Part shown: piece after piece, positions 1 through 8,803 of the stretch
Numbering within the stretch: the first letter of the stretch is position 1
How the letters are laid out: each line of letters starts with the position of its first letter
From: Tritrichomonas musculus
Taxonomy: Eukaryota > Parabasalia > Tritrichomonadida > Tritrichomonadidae
Direction: 5' to 3'
Assembly (NCBI GenBank): GCA_039105265.1
Contig: JAPFFF010000007.1
Location: 3,844,001-3,908,000 of the forward strand
Length of the DNA: 64,000 nucleotides
Position numbers and translations under genes: made by a program
The notes under the pieces: generated by a model
Databases searched by the model: none
What the model saw: the letters and a program-made list of their open reading frames with translations, nothing else
Told to the model about the DNA's origin: nothing

Positions 1-70
1 CTTTCCTGATACTGTAATTATAATACTTGTATTCTTTAAATGATTGCTCTTCATTTGAACCTTCAACGAA
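1..70 (-). pseudogene. Part of X's 151-residue gene, left of insertion A
   Basis: Matches 21480-21549 of element A's intact 151-residue gene with a single difference that I can see, on the minus strand. It is the portion of the X gene lying left of insertion A. Function of the family is unknown; see the intact copy at 21373-21828. Confidence 0.8.
65..70. repeat. Target-site duplication AACGAA, left of A
   Basis: AACGAA immediately precedes the left TIR and is repeated at 22759-22764. The undisturbed paralogue inside A (near 21544-21549) has one AACGAA at the same place in the gene. Confidence 0.92.
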
Positions 71-961
71 AGAGAGATAGGGTGGGCTTTTGGGCAGGGG
101 ATATAAAGTTTAAGTTGACGGTCGCCACTTTGAATTTACATCTTTGAATTTATATTTAATTTTTTTATTTTGATTGAAATGAGTAAGTTGTATTACATTT
201 ACGATTATTCTTTTGATATACCACGAATGCCAGAACCTGAAATGATGCCCAATGATGTTAAACGATTAAGATATTATCGTGAATATACATTTAATAAACG
301 ATATTATTTTGTGAGTGAACGTGAAAGGATGATATATAGATATTACATACCTGAGGAATACCATCCAAGACCAGGTGAAAGAAGTTGGGACAAGATATAT
401 CCAGAACATCCAAATGGTTTTGTTAAAGAAGTATACCACAAAACAAATAACAAATCAAAGTGTTTTGGAATGATTCCTGATAGTGATAGTAAAAAACGAG
501 TATCGTTGACATTGAATGAACAGAATTTAAAGCAATTGATAAAACAAAACACATACACTAATGAATATGAAGAAGAAGATTTATAAATGAATTGTTTTAT
601 TAATGTTTTATTTTTGTGCAGGGGATAAAAAATGACCCCCTCGTCATAGGGTTTACAGACCCCAAACCTCAGCGCCATGACTCAAAAAATCGCCACTTTT
701 TCAAAATTAGCCCCTCATTTCATTCAAAAATCGGGTAGACACTTTTGAATCGTCATCTTTGAATATTCATCTTTGAACTTGTTTAGTAGTATATATCAGT
801 CGGTTTCCGTCGAGCTAAAGCCCGCCGTCAACACGACTAATGAACAAAAATAATATGAACTCATTTAATGATTACCATCAATTGATGTTTCATTTATTAG
901 ACAATTCATTTAATTCATTCTCAAGTTGATGAACTTTATTTTTGAGGCTGTTGATGTCTTC
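71..961. repeat. Left TIR of element A
   Basis: Starts AGAGAGATAGGGTGGG and matches the reverse complement of 21865-22758. The only difference I noticed is one extra 3-bp codon in the right copy. It contains a complete 135-residue gene and the 3' end of the 75-residue coiled-coil gene, so both are present twice. The stretch 587-889 has no gene; it holds a short GC-rich patch and AT-rich spacer. Confidence 0.93.
179..586 (+). CDS. TIR-encoded Tyr/Arg-rich protein, unknown
   Basis: A 135-residue protein rich in Tyr, Arg and Glu, with a short acidic tail. I chose the ATG at 179 because it follows a TTTTTTATTTTGATTGAA leader like those of other genes here; an in-frame ATG lies 9 bp upstream. No domain is recognised. 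It lies wholly in the TIR, so an almost identical copy is encoded at the other end (22240-22650). No counterpart was found in B, E or D, so it may belong to A's lineage only. Terminal location next to the replication origin suggests early or accessory expression, but this is inference. Confidence 0.6.
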   Translation: MSKLYYIYDYSFDIPRMPEPEMMPNDVKRLRYYREYTFNKRYYFVSERERMIYRYYIPEEYHPRPGERSWDKIYPEHPNGFVKEVYHKTNNKSKCFGMIPDSDSKKRVSLTLNEQNLKQLIKQNTYTNEYEEEDL

Positions 962-1117
962 GATAAGAGACTCACGAACGGCAAGACCATCAGACCCCAA
1001 CATTCCTGATTTGATATTGTTGAGACATTGTTTGTAATCATAACACTTTTCTTTTAATCCTCGTTTGATTCGTTTTAGTTCTGGTATTTCTTTCTTGTAT
1101 TCTGTTAGTTCACTCAT
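890..1117 (-). CDS. Small coiled-coil protein (75 aa), conserved in Polintons here
   Basis: Begins MSELTEYKKEIPELKRIKR, then a basic segment, an invariant SGMLGS(D/N)GLAVRESLIEDI stretch, and a C-terminal leucine-heptad coiled coil of about 25 residues. Orthologues lie at 37045-37278 in B and 54649-54879 in E, always head-to-head with the 77-residue SLNHS protein (14 bp between start codons here). Strong conservation suggests a structural or packaging role in the virion. No known family recognised. Its 3' third lies in the TIR. Confidence 0.75.
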   Translation of the reverse strand: MSELTEYKKEIPELKRIKRGLKEKCYDYKQCLNNIKSGMLGSDGLAVRESLIEDINSLKNKVHQLENELNELSNK

Positions 1118-1131
1118 TTAATAACAATTAA

Positions 1132-1365
1132 ATGTCTGCTATTAATCAAATGAGAACCATTCATGATGATAAACACAAAAACTATTTTGATAGATTACAA
1201 TTAACGATGCAAAAGAAGAGAACAAAAATAAACTCAGCTCCGACAGTGAAATGTTATAATGAAAAAGGAAATATATTTCATGAACCTCCACCAAAAACGA
1301 CTAAATCATTAAATCATCATGATTCACTTAATCATTCGGTGGTTGTCAGGAGCAACAACATTTAA
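1132..1365 (+). CDS. Small basic protein (77 aa) with SLNHSVV tail
   Basis: A basic, Asn- and Lys-rich protein ending LNHSVVVRSNNI. Orthologues in B (36783-37010) and E (54399-54632) share the N-terminal R-x-(I/L)-(H/R)-D-(D/S) segment, a central Asn-Ser-Ala-Pro region and the C-terminal SLNHSVVP-x-NSKI motif. It is divergent from the coiled-coil gene and its 3' end overlaps that of the 158-residue gene on the other strand. Function unknown. Retention in every complete capsid module suggests a minor virion component. Confidence 0.7.
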   Translation: MSAINQMRTIHDDKHKNYFDRLQLTMQKKRTKINSAPTVKCYNEKGNIFHEPPPKTTKSLNHHDSLNHSVVVRSNNI

Positions 1366-1800
1366 AATGTATTCATTAATGACTTTTGATTGTTGGTCAA
1401 CAACATTTGAAAGCTTATTGATATGTTCTTCAAGTATTTTATTTTTGTTGTTCAATTGATTGATTTGTTCAGTGAATTCATTCAATGATTCCTTTATCAA
1501 TGATATATCAGCCTTGATGTTGTCGTTTTCAAGTGTTTTAGTGATTGTGTTCCCAACTTTCTTCAAATAAATGTCGCCACCACATCGTTTACCGTCTGTA
1601 CAATTACGTTTAGTGATTTTGTATTCATTACCGTCATTAGTGATGATTTTATAAATCTTGTTCAAATAGTTAGTAGTTTGTGATTTCATTTGCTCGATAT
1701 TCTTTTGATAGAACAAATTGAACTCTTCAACTGATTTAAACACTTTTGATTCATTAATGTTTTCGTTTATTACTTTAAGTTCATTGATGTTATCATTCAT
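1324..1800 (-). CDS. Coiled-coil protein with EEFNLFYQK head (158 aa)
   Basis: Residues about 20-80 form a conserved head: VEEFNLFYQK, then TTNYLNK(I)YKIIT, EYKITKRN and GGDIYLKKV. The rest is a heptad coiled coil with INQLNNKNKILEEHINKL. Orthologues are at 36352-36786 in B and 53951-54397 in E, always following the pVI-like gene. The design, a globular head plus trimeric-looking coil, suggests a capsid accessory or spike protein, but no family is recognised. Same strand as the pVI-like gene, 36 bp downstream of it. Confidence 0.72.
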   Translation of the reverse strand: MNDNINELKVINENINESKVFKSVEEFNLFYQKNIEQMKSQTTNYLNKIYKIITNDGNEYKITKRNCTDGKRCGGDIYLKKVGNTITKTLENDNIKADISLIKESLNEFTEQINQLNNKNKILEEHINKLSNVVDQQSKVINEYILNVVAPDNHRMIK

Positions 1801-1836
1801 TTATATTCAATTTAAATCATTATTTTTCATTGTTTT

Positions 1837-2091
1837 TCATTTAACTTCATTCAGTATTGATTTACCAAATTTACCTACTTTGTCGACAGCATTTAATCCT
1901 GTATCAATTGCGTCAACTACTTGACCAACACCAGGAATGAATTGTGTGATTGGTTTGACTCTGTCCATGATTTGCTTTCCAACATCAACAACTTTTGGAA
2001 TTGCTTTAACTGCTTTCTGAGCGAATGATTTGACTTTACCGCCAATTGATTTAAATGCGTTCTTGATTTTGTTGAATATACCGACACCCAT
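1837..2091 (-). CDS. pVI-like amphipathic minor capsid protein (84 aa)
   Basis: Starts MGVGIFNKIKNAFKSIGGKVK, a basic amphipathic helix. Further amphipathic stretches surround IPGVGQVVDAIDTGLN. Copies at 36050-36301 (B) and 53670-53924 (E) share the layout. Adenovirus pVI and Polinton minor capsid proteins are known for such N-terminal amphipathic helices that bind or disrupt membranes, so I call it pVI-like by analogy. It is always divergent from the major capsid gene; 49 bp separate the starts here. Confidence 0.65.
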   Translation of the reverse strand: MGVGIFNKIKNAFKSIGGKVKSFAQKAVKAIPKVVDVGKQIMDRVKPITQFIPGVGQVVDAIDTGLNAVDKVGKFGKSILNEVK

Positions 2092-2140
2092 AATTTAATT
2101 GATGATAAAAGTGATTTATTTCCTTTTTATTCAATCATAA

Positions 2141-4084
2141 ATGTTATATAGAAACGAGAGAGCTCATAATCTTCGCACTGAAACAGGAAACGTTCTTCAT
2201 GCATTTGAAGAGATGAGAAACATGATTAATGTCAATGACGGTACACGTTCATTTTCATTTAGAACTGTTGACTGTCATGACCAACCAGCTCCGTTTACAG
2301 CTGGTCAATATTCGCAAATCAGTTTAACACATCCTGACCACTTCGTAAGTGATATTGATAAAGGTTTCTTAACATTTCATGTTAAATTAGATTTATCATT
2401 GAATACAGATATGAGTAAATTAAATGAAATCAATGACCCCAACAACTTGTACAAACTGTTTGTCGGTTTCAAATCATCAAACCAGTTGTTTGACAGGTTA
2501 GAGATTCTTCATAATAATGTCAATGTCGGATACCAACAGAATGAATGCATTCGTGAAGGCTTCTTGTATTCTTCAGTTAAACCAGAAGCCGAGAAGAAAC
2601 GCCGCAGATTCGTTCATTCATTGTGGGAAAACATTAGCAACTATTCACAGACACATGCAGGAGTTTATGTTAACTTGAATTCATTTAAGAACACTGGAAG
2701 AAGTGAAGTCGAATTTGATTTGAATGTTCCTTTTGATGATTTGCTCGCATTACAAGCATTTGATTTATTCCCTAATGGAATCATTGGTGATTTATCAATT
2801 CGTTTTCAAGTCAGTCCAGCTGGTCTTGTTTGGGCAGTATTAGACCCTTACACAGTTGCTGAAGCAAAAGTATTTCTTGAAGACAATGATTCAATATCGA
2901 TGGAAGAATTAAACAGACTAAAGGAAATCAAGGCACGAGGACACCTCAAACATCAATTCACACAAATCGGTAATCAAGCTGTGATTCCAGGACCTGGAGA
3001 CAATCCAGACCCACCATCACCTGAACCAACACCAACGAAATATCAATTGAAGTATGAAGTTAGAGAACAATACGTATCTGCATCTGGAGGTGATTTCGAT
3101 GAACTGATTGAAAATTGTTCATTAATATTTAGCTTTACTGATGATGAATTTACTGAACTTGGAATTGAAAAGACTGATGATAATAAAGCAATTTGTCAAG
3201 CCCATTATACCAAAGAACATGGTAAATTACCTCAACCATCACATGCAGGTCATGTTTACGTTAACTTTGTATCTAAAACTGAAGCCAACAAGTTGATGAG
3301 CGCTCATTATTCAAAACAAACAGCGACATTAACTGTTAATCGAATGACAATCATGGCTTGTAAATCTAATATGCAAGGCTTTGGTGTTTGTGAAGCTACA
3401 AGACAAGGAATTGAAGACATTTTAAGACAAGGTTTAATCATTCCTTCACAAAAAGTTGATTATCATGCTTTCCCAATCGCTCCAGCAGCAAACGGAATCA
3501 AGTCAACATTGAATATCCCATTAATCAATGCAACTAATTTATCAATCATGTTTCCAAAGCATCATAATGATTTAACTGTCTTTGAAAACCCAGTTTATCA
3601 AAATTGTTTCTTGAATATTGGTGGAAAGAACTTCCCAGACGAAAACGTTTCAACCATTGGTGCACGATTCTTTGAGAATCAATTAACGGCTGGTGATTTA
3701 GATGCAATCACTCTTTCATGCACAAAGGAATTTGAAGATTCGATGACAATGCCAAAGAATGACGCGAATGGTAAACGATACAACAACACAATCAGTGATG
3801 CAACATCATTTGTTTTCAACATTCAAACTGAACGAGCGAGTGCAGGGTATACATTCGACGGACTTGATGGGGGATTTGGAAACGTGCAAATACAAGTCAA
3901 TGGAATGCCTATCTATACTGGAGATGATGACACATATTTCAATGTTGTTGAACCAGATGGAACCATTCATCATCCATGCCCGACCCAGTTGTTCATCACT
4001 CGCGACACCTATTTCCATTTATCTCTTGACGGATTGGTTTACGTTGATGATGAAACACCAAAAGGAAGTCAAGCAAATGAATAA
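2141..4084 (+). CDS. Major capsid protein, double jelly roll (647 aa)
   Basis: Conserved start MLYRNERAHN, then NDGTRSFSFRTVDCHDQPAPF. A VPFDDLLALQAFDLFPNGIIGDLSIRF stretch (about residues 195-225, quoted in part) is typical of Polinton double-jelly-roll capsid proteins. A Pro-rich linker near 285-300 opens an insert domain to about residue 390, after which the second jelly roll runs to the end. Length is usual for the family (600-700). Orthologues: 34050-36002 and 51588-53618. The insert is nearly identical to that of B although the rest differs, suggesting exchange. Palindromic sequence just past the stop (4110-4150) may act in 3' end formation. Confidence 0.85.
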   Translation: MLYRNERAHNLRTETGNVLHAFEEMRNMINVNDGTRSFSFRTVDCHDQPAPFTAGQYSQISLTHPDHFVSDIDKGFLTFHVKLDLSLNTDMSKLNEINDPNNLYKLFVGFKSSNQLFDRLEILHNNVNVGYQQNECIREGFLYSSVKPEAEKKRRRFVHSLWENISNYSQTHAGVYVNLNSFKNTGRSEVEFDLNVPFDDLLALQAFDLFPNGIIGDLSIRFQVSPAGLVWAVLDPYTVAEAKVFLEDNDSISMEELNRLKEIKARGHLKHQFTQIGNQAVIPGPGDNPDPPSPEPTPTKYQLKYEVREQYVSASGGDFDELIENCSLIFSFTDDEFTELGIEKTDDNKAICQAHYTKEHGKLPQPSHAGHVYVNFVSKTEANKLMSAHYSKQTATLTVNRMTIMACKSNMQGFGVCEATRQGIEDILRQGLIIPSQKVDYHAFPIAPAANGIKSTLNIPLINATNLSIMFPKHHNDLTVFENPVYQNCFLNIGGKNFPDENVSTIGARFFENQLTAGDLDAITLSCTKEFEDSMTMPKNDANGKRYNNTISDATSFVFNIQTERASAGYTFDGLDGGFGNVQIQVNGMPIYTGDDDTYFNVVEPDGTIHHPCPTQLFITRDTYFHLSLDGLVYVDDETPKGSQANE

Positions 4085-4154
4085 ATGAATTGATTTTCAT
4101 TAAATAATCATTTTGCTTTGCAAAAGGGAACAGAGTTCCTTCATTAATGAATGC

Positions 4155-4164
4155 TTTATTTTTG
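4155..4164 (+). promoter_or_regulatory. TTTATTTTTG box before integrase A
   Basis: TTTATTTTTG ends 8 bp before the chosen integrase ATG (4173). The same box precedes many genes in all elements, so I infer a Polinton promoter or initiator. Confidence 0.5.
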
Positions 4165-4172
4165 TGATTCAA

Positions 4173-5291
4173 ATGAATGAATACATCGAAGATGCAGCGA
4201 GTACACGCAGCTACAAAGAATCAATCAACTATCCTTTCAAATCTAAATACAAGTACATCAAAGACACAAACATTAAAACAGAGCCCTATATTAAGGATTA
4301 CCAATTGAAGACAGTAAAGAAACTATCAAAACCTGACTTCTCATTTGAACCGTATGCGTACGAAATTGATATAATGTTTGCATTAAACAAAGCTTATCTC
4401 GTCCTAATCAATGTAAACACCAAATACCTAATTGTTGAACCAATTGATTACAAGTCTGAGTATTATGTAATCAAAGTAATTGATAAACTAGTCAATAAAA
4501 GAAATATCAGAATTGAAACAATTAAATGTGATGGTGAAAAGGCTTTTATATCAAATGCATTCAAAAGTTATTGCAACGGTGAAGAGCAAAGATATCAATT
4601 AGACAAACACACAATTAAATTCAAAGCTCCTAACAAAATAAAGTTAATCATTGATGATTCACCTTTCACGAATGCGCATAAATGTGTTGATGCAGTAATC
4701 AGAACATTAAGAAATGCTTTTGGTCAATCACAACAACGAATGACAAACAATGTATTGATGCAACAAATGGTTGAATGGTACAATAACACGCCTCATTCAT
4801 CTCTTCGCTTATTGAATCCTTTATACACATCATTTGACGAAGAAACTGATGAATACCTTGACAAACGACAATCAAAATACATTTATCTAACACCTCAACA
4901 GATGCAAGACGACCGCGACCTTGAATGGCAATATATAAGAGCGAAATCAATGCAATTGAAAGAGATTCAACAAAAACAAAGATTTAAAGGTCTTCTGTCA
5001 TACAAACCCAAAAATATAATACTCATTCACACCGATTACGGAAAAACAGAAAAGAAACATGAAAAGCGACGAAGAGTGTTCAATGAACTTGCTGAATTCA
5101 TTTGTTATGAATCAGGAAACGTTAAATGTAAACTATTAAATCCTTTGCGTCAAACTAACAAAACACTGAAGAACAAAACAATAATAACAGTTCCAATCAT
5201 GTACACAAAATATGTTTGTTCATCAATAGATGCTTTGAATGATGATTATAAAGTATTCTTTTTGACTTATAAAACGCAAAATGAAAGCTAA
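4173..5291 (+). CDS. Retroviral-type (c-) integrase of element A
   Basis: About 372 residues; the ATG at 4173 follows a TTTATTTTTG box, and homologues begin at the same place. Catalytic-core candidates are D66 (EIDIMF), D120 (IKCDGEKAF) and D173 in VDAVIRTLRN, where retroviral integrases usually show Glu. The same Asp appears in B, E and D, so it is a family trait. MVEWYNNTPHSSL matches the end of the core. A basic KTEKKHEKRRRVFNE segment starts the C-terminal domain. It joins element ends to target DNA with 6-bp stagger. Followed with an 11-bp overlap by the 116-residue gene. Confidence 0.88.
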   Translation: MNEYIEDAASTRSYKESINYPFKSKYKYIKDTNIKTEPYIKDYQLKTVKKLSKPDFSFEPYAYEIDIMFALNKAYLVLINVNTKYLIVEPIDYKSEYYVIKVIDKLVNKRNIRIETIKCDGEKAFISNAFKSYCNGEEQRYQLDKHTIKFKAPNKIKLIIDDSPFTNAHKCVDAVIRTLRNAFGQSQQRMTNNVLMQQMVEWYNNTPHSSLRLLNPLYTSFDEETDEYLDKRQSKYIYLTPQQMQDDRDLEWQYIRAKSMQLKEIQQKQRFKGLLSYKPKNIILIHTDYGKTEKKHEKRRRVFNELAEFICYESGNVKCKLLNPLRQTNKTLKNKTIITVPIMYTKYVCSSIDALNDDYKVFFLTYKTQNES

Positions 5292-5631
5292 ACAACCAAT
5301 CACAAAACGATACTATCACACACAATCAAAAGATTTTAATCTTCCTGATGATTTCGTTTATAGTCGCAACAAGAAGTACATTGTTGTTCAGTATTGTGGG
5401 GCTGTTGTCAATCAACATATTGTCGGTGATTTGATGGTTCATTCAGATATAGTTGAATTCATGCCTTTCTGCGACCATTTCATTATGCTTGCTAACAGAA
5501 GACAAACCAAATACCGTAAATATGAGTGTCTGAACAACACAAAAAAAGAATATCATTTATGGTTCACAGACATGAAAGGAAACGTTATTGAACCTGAATC
5601 ATTTATATTCAGTTGCTTATTAATTTATTGA
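5281..5631 (+). CDS. Conserved protein downstream of integrase (116 aa)
   Basis: Contains PITKRYYHTQS, NKKYIVVQYCGAVV, GDLMVHSDIVEF, FIMLANRRQTKYRKYE and a C-terminal beta-rich tail ending SCLLIY. Orthologues follow the integrase in every element here (24563-24946, 38620-38952, 59022-59405). The pattern of alternating hydrophobic strands could be a single jelly roll or SH3-like fold; a minor capsid or an integrase-cofactor role are both possible. I do not recognise a named family. The start overlaps the integrase end, suggesting coupled expression. Confidence 0.7.
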   Translation: MKAKQPITKRYYHTQSKDFNLPDDFVYSRNKKYIVVQYCGAVVNQHIVGDLMVHSDIVEFMPFCDHFIMLANRRQTKYRKYECLNNTKKEYHLWFTDMKGNVIEPESFIFSCLLIY

Positions 5632-5638
5632 ATTCAAA

Positions 5639-6169
5639 ATGAATAACAATCATTCGCCTCCAGTGTTTGATGCTTTTTTTGGACCTTCATCATATAAACC
5701 ACCTGAATACTATCCAAACACACCAAAATTCGTTAACATCACTGAAGGACCACCCCCGACATGTGATTATTATATTCCTCGCAAATTCAGAAACATAAGA
5801 AGCCCGCCACCAACATTTAAACAACATCCTGCACTCGAAAGAAGAGTTCGAATAAGAGAGAAGTTATTTGAGCAATTACAAGATGACCCAATATATGAAG
5901 TGTATGCCAAAGAAAAACAAAGACAAGTTGATTCAATAAAAGCTAAACAACGAATCAACAGAATCAAATCATCATTCATTCAACAACCAAACCCTCCTTC
6001 ACCGTCAATGATTTGGAATGATTCGAGGTATTGGAATCAATTGAGAAACACCGATGAATCACTTGATAAAACTGAAATCACTCCGTTTGATGCTGATTTG
6101 AGTCCAACACGTAGACTCAACACATCCAAACATCGAAGACCAAAACGCAAAATGAGTGAACAAAAATAA
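5639..6169 (+). CDS. Pro-rich basic protein (176 aa), unknown
   Basis: The N-terminal half is rich in Pro and Tyr (SPPVFDAFFGPSSYKPPEYY), the middle is a charged helix (RRVRIREKLFEQLQ), and the tail is basic (KHRRPKRKMSEQK). No known domain. It starts 7 bp after the preceding stop and ends convergent to the large DLNGD-core gene. B and D hold other low-complexity proteins at the same place (38991-40526; 59463-60340), so the locus is fast-evolving. The basic tail could bind DNA, as do core proteins of related viruses; this is inference. Confidence 0.6.
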   Translation: MNNNHSPPVFDAFFGPSSYKPPEYYPNTPKFVNITEGPPPTCDYYIPRKFRNIRSPPPTFKQHPALERRVRIREKLFEQLQDDPIYEVYAKEKQRQVDSIKAKQRINRIKSSFIQQPNPPSPSMIWNDSRYWNQLRNTDESLDKTEITPFDADLSPTRRLNTSKHRRPKRKMSEQK

Positions 6170-6222
6170 AAGCAATCAACATGATTCAATGAATATCATT
6201 TCATTTATTTTTATTCTCTGAT

Positions 6223-8781
6223 TCATGCTTCTTCTTGAAATATATCAATATCGTATCTGTTTACATTACTTAATTGGTCTTTCTTCTGTGCATTTAGTTT
6301 TTCCTTATATTCGAGATATCCACATTGCTGACCATAGATTTTATCAATCAAGTTATTGATTATTCGATTATATTCTTCTTTATTTTCTCTTATCTCTTCT
6401 GTAGGTATTTCAGCAGCTAATTGAGTCTTTTCAGCCAGTTTTTGGGGTCTCTGCTTGTCATTCATACTGACATTTACTAAGTATGATAGTATCAATGATT
6501 CCATTGATTGAATGAAAGCGATTGGCATTCCTTCCCAAGCACTTCTATTAGGATTGAATTCACCGCTTTCAAAGTTAATGACCTTTGACAAATTATTGAT
6601 GAATGTTGTCATTCGCTTGCCAATCATTTGATTGTACTTTGATTTGTTGATTTTCTTCCATGCCAACCATTGAATGTAATTCATTGGCTGACCGCCTTTT
6701 TCAATCTCTTTCTTGACATTGTTATCAAAGTATATACAAAACAGTACATTTGATACTGAAAGGTACGAAATGATTCTTGTTAATGGTTTGAATTGTGGGA
6801 ATAATTGCCAGAAGACTTTCCAAACCTTTGCGAAATAGCTTGACCAATATGATGAAGGGCTTAATCGTTTGCTGACTTTTGGCTTACCCAAACCGAGTTC
6901 ATTGTGATAGAATTCTGTATATTTCTGGATGGTTTCATTTGGATTAATAATATATTCACCTTTCTCCCAATCTACGGAATCCTTTGATTTATTGAATTGT
7001 TCATTGAGCCAAACATTGAACGGTTTAGCTTTCCTTTCTTCTGCTGATTTGACAACTGTCTTCCATACTTTCTTATAAGGAGAAGCAAATACAAGTTTAT
7101 AACCGTTTATGATTTGTGGCACTCCTTTCTTATCAACTAATACAATATCATCAATCTTATCTCCGTTCAGGTCTGTTATTGCTTCACCATTTGGGTCCAT
7201 AGCGTTTGTAGGAAGTAAACGATATTTTGGCTTTCCGTCTTGGTCAAGATGTGTATGACAGTATATTGTTGCTTGGTCTCTGGTTGAGGCAGCAGGAATG
7301 TATTTGATTCTATAATTACCATTAATGATTAAATCAAGGAAGTTTTGTTTATAGTATGTTGAACTCTTGGCGGGTGATTGAATGTTAAGGTTTGTGAAAT
7401 CTCTATCAATGTTTTCAAGAACGGTTGGGGCATCTCTGTCCTCACGCTTACCTCTTACTGTTGCTGCTTTAGCATTTTTAATTAAAGCATTGATTTCATC
7501 ATCGGTTATTTTTTGTGCAAATGGATTTCCAGGTTTAAATATTTTTTGATTAAATTCAACTTTATCACCATCAATGAACTTGCCATGCTTCTTTGGTTTA
7601 TTTGCTTGTTGAGCGTAATCAGTGAATGTTTGATTGAGGTCATCACCATCTTCTCTATCGAAAACAAATGACTGCGAAAAATCGTCTGCGTCTGTCATGA
7701 CTCTTTTAGATGCTGAAAAATTATTAACAACATCATTTGGTTTCACAAATGGGATTGGTTTCATTGATGGTGGTTTGATTGGTTGTATGACATCAGAGCC
7801 TTTGATAGGTTTTCTATTAATGATTGTGTCAAACACTCTGAAGAATGATGATAAGCCTGTAATTGATTTTTGTTCATTGGTTATATCAATGTTTCTCTTC
7901 ATCTTGTCTCTGATAATTTCTAGTGTTTGATGTAATGCATCAACGTTTTCCTTTGCTTGTTCATCAAGTTTGTTTTGTGGTTTCTTTGCTGCTTCATAAC
8001 ATCTTGGTAGTACATTGAGCCATGGTTGATTATAGCCTAATTGCTTGAGCAATTCAATGTCATCATCTACCAAATCATAAGGAGATAACAACAAGGCTGA
8101 TAGGTTATCTTCCTCCTCTTCTTCTAATTCTGGGAAGTTAAATGATATTGATGGTAGTGAATCATCTTGCTCCAAAAAACTTGTATTCATTAATTCATCA
8201 GAATCACTCGGAGTTATGCGTTTTCTTCTTGGTGTTCTTCGTTTACTGCTGTCAGGTGTTGGTTCATGAATGCTTGTTCTCTTTCTTCTTCCTTTGGTGG
8301 TTTGTGGTGTTTGACTCTTTCTCGGTGGTTTGATGGGTGATGAACGAAAACCGTCAGAGCTATAATTTAAATCATCGTTGACAACAATATTGAAGTAATT
8401 GATAATTGTATCAAGACTTTTTTTATCTGTTGTGTACTCTCTTAAACTAAGGAATCGATTGCCTTTACTTTTAATACCAGCATTGATTTTGTTCATCAAT
8501 GAAACAAATCGACGAAACTTGACTTTCATTTCACGAATCTTTCCCACACTTCTTCCTGTATATTCATTGTTTTGTATTTGATACAACAAATTAATTAAAT
8601 CATTGGGGTGTTCTAGTTTGTATGTACTGAGAAACGTTTTCTTAAAATAATCTATTGGGTCCTCTAGTTCTTCATCATCATCAGGTTTAGATACCTCACT
8701 GTCAAATATAGTTTCATCATCAATATTGCTCAAATCTAATTCAAAGCTATCAGATGAATTATTTTTATCTTGTTTTGACAT
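6223..8781 (-). CDS. Large protein with DLNGD core (852 aa), unknown
   Basis: The N-terminal half is acidic and low-complexity, with helical segments. A conserved core at about residues 478-575 includes NGNYRIKYIPA, KPKYRLLPTNAMDP, ITDLNGDKIDDIVLVDKKG and NGYKLVFASPYKKVWKT. The C-terminal region is helical. Orthologues: 60373-62919 in D, and two ORFs in B (40534-42075, 42182-44362). DLNGDxxDDIV resembles a calcium-loop motif, but all else is unfamiliar. Divergent from the fibre gene with 22 bp between starts in A. Possibly a virion or terminal-protein-like factor; function unknown. Confidence 0.75.
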   Translation of the reverse strand: MSKQDKNNSSDSFELDLSNIDDETIFDSEVSKPDDDEELEDPIDYFKKTFLSTYKLEHPNDLINLLYQIQNNEYTGRSVGKIREMKVKFRRFVSLMNKINAGIKSKGNRFLSLREYTTDKKSLDTIINYFNIVVNDDLNYSSDGFRSSPIKPPRKSQTPQTTKGRRKRTSIHEPTPDSSKRRTPRRKRITPSDSDELMNTSFLEQDDSLPSISFNFPELEEEEEDNLSALLLSPYDLVDDDIELLKQLGYNQPWLNVLPRCYEAAKKPQNKLDEQAKENVDALHQTLEIIRDKMKRNIDITNEQKSITGLSSFFRVFDTIINRKPIKGSDVIQPIKPPSMKPIPFVKPNDVVNNFSASKRVMTDADDFSQSFVFDREDGDDLNQTFTDYAQQANKPKKHGKFIDGDKVEFNQKIFKPGNPFAQKITDDEINALIKNAKAATVRGKREDRDAPTVLENIDRDFTNLNIQSPAKSSTYYKQNFLDLIINGNYRIKYIPAASTRDQATIYCHTHLDQDGKPKYRLLPTNAMDPNGEAITDLNGDKIDDIVLVDKKGVPQIINGYKLVFASPYKKVWKTVVKSAEERKAKPFNVWLNEQFNKSKDSVDWEKGEYIINPNETIQKYTEFYHNELGLGKPKVSKRLSPSSYWSSYFAKVWKVFWQLFPQFKPLTRIISYLSVSNVLFCIYFDNNVKKEIEKGGQPMNYIQWLAWKKINKSKYNQMIGKRMTTFINNLSKVINFESGEFNPNRSAWEGMPIAFIQSMESLILSYLVNVSMNDKQRPQKLAEKTQLAAEIPTEEIRENKEEYNRIINNLIDKIYGQQCGYLEYKEKLNAQKKDQLSNVNRYDIDIFQEEA

Positions 8782-8803
8782 TGTTTAGTTTCTAATAAAT
8801 TGA

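Noticed and set aside
4173-5291. LTR retrotransposon or endogenous retrovirus, from the integrase
   Set aside because: No reverse transcriptase, gag or LTR nearby. The integrase sits with PolB, ATPase and capsid genes and TIRs, as in Polintons.
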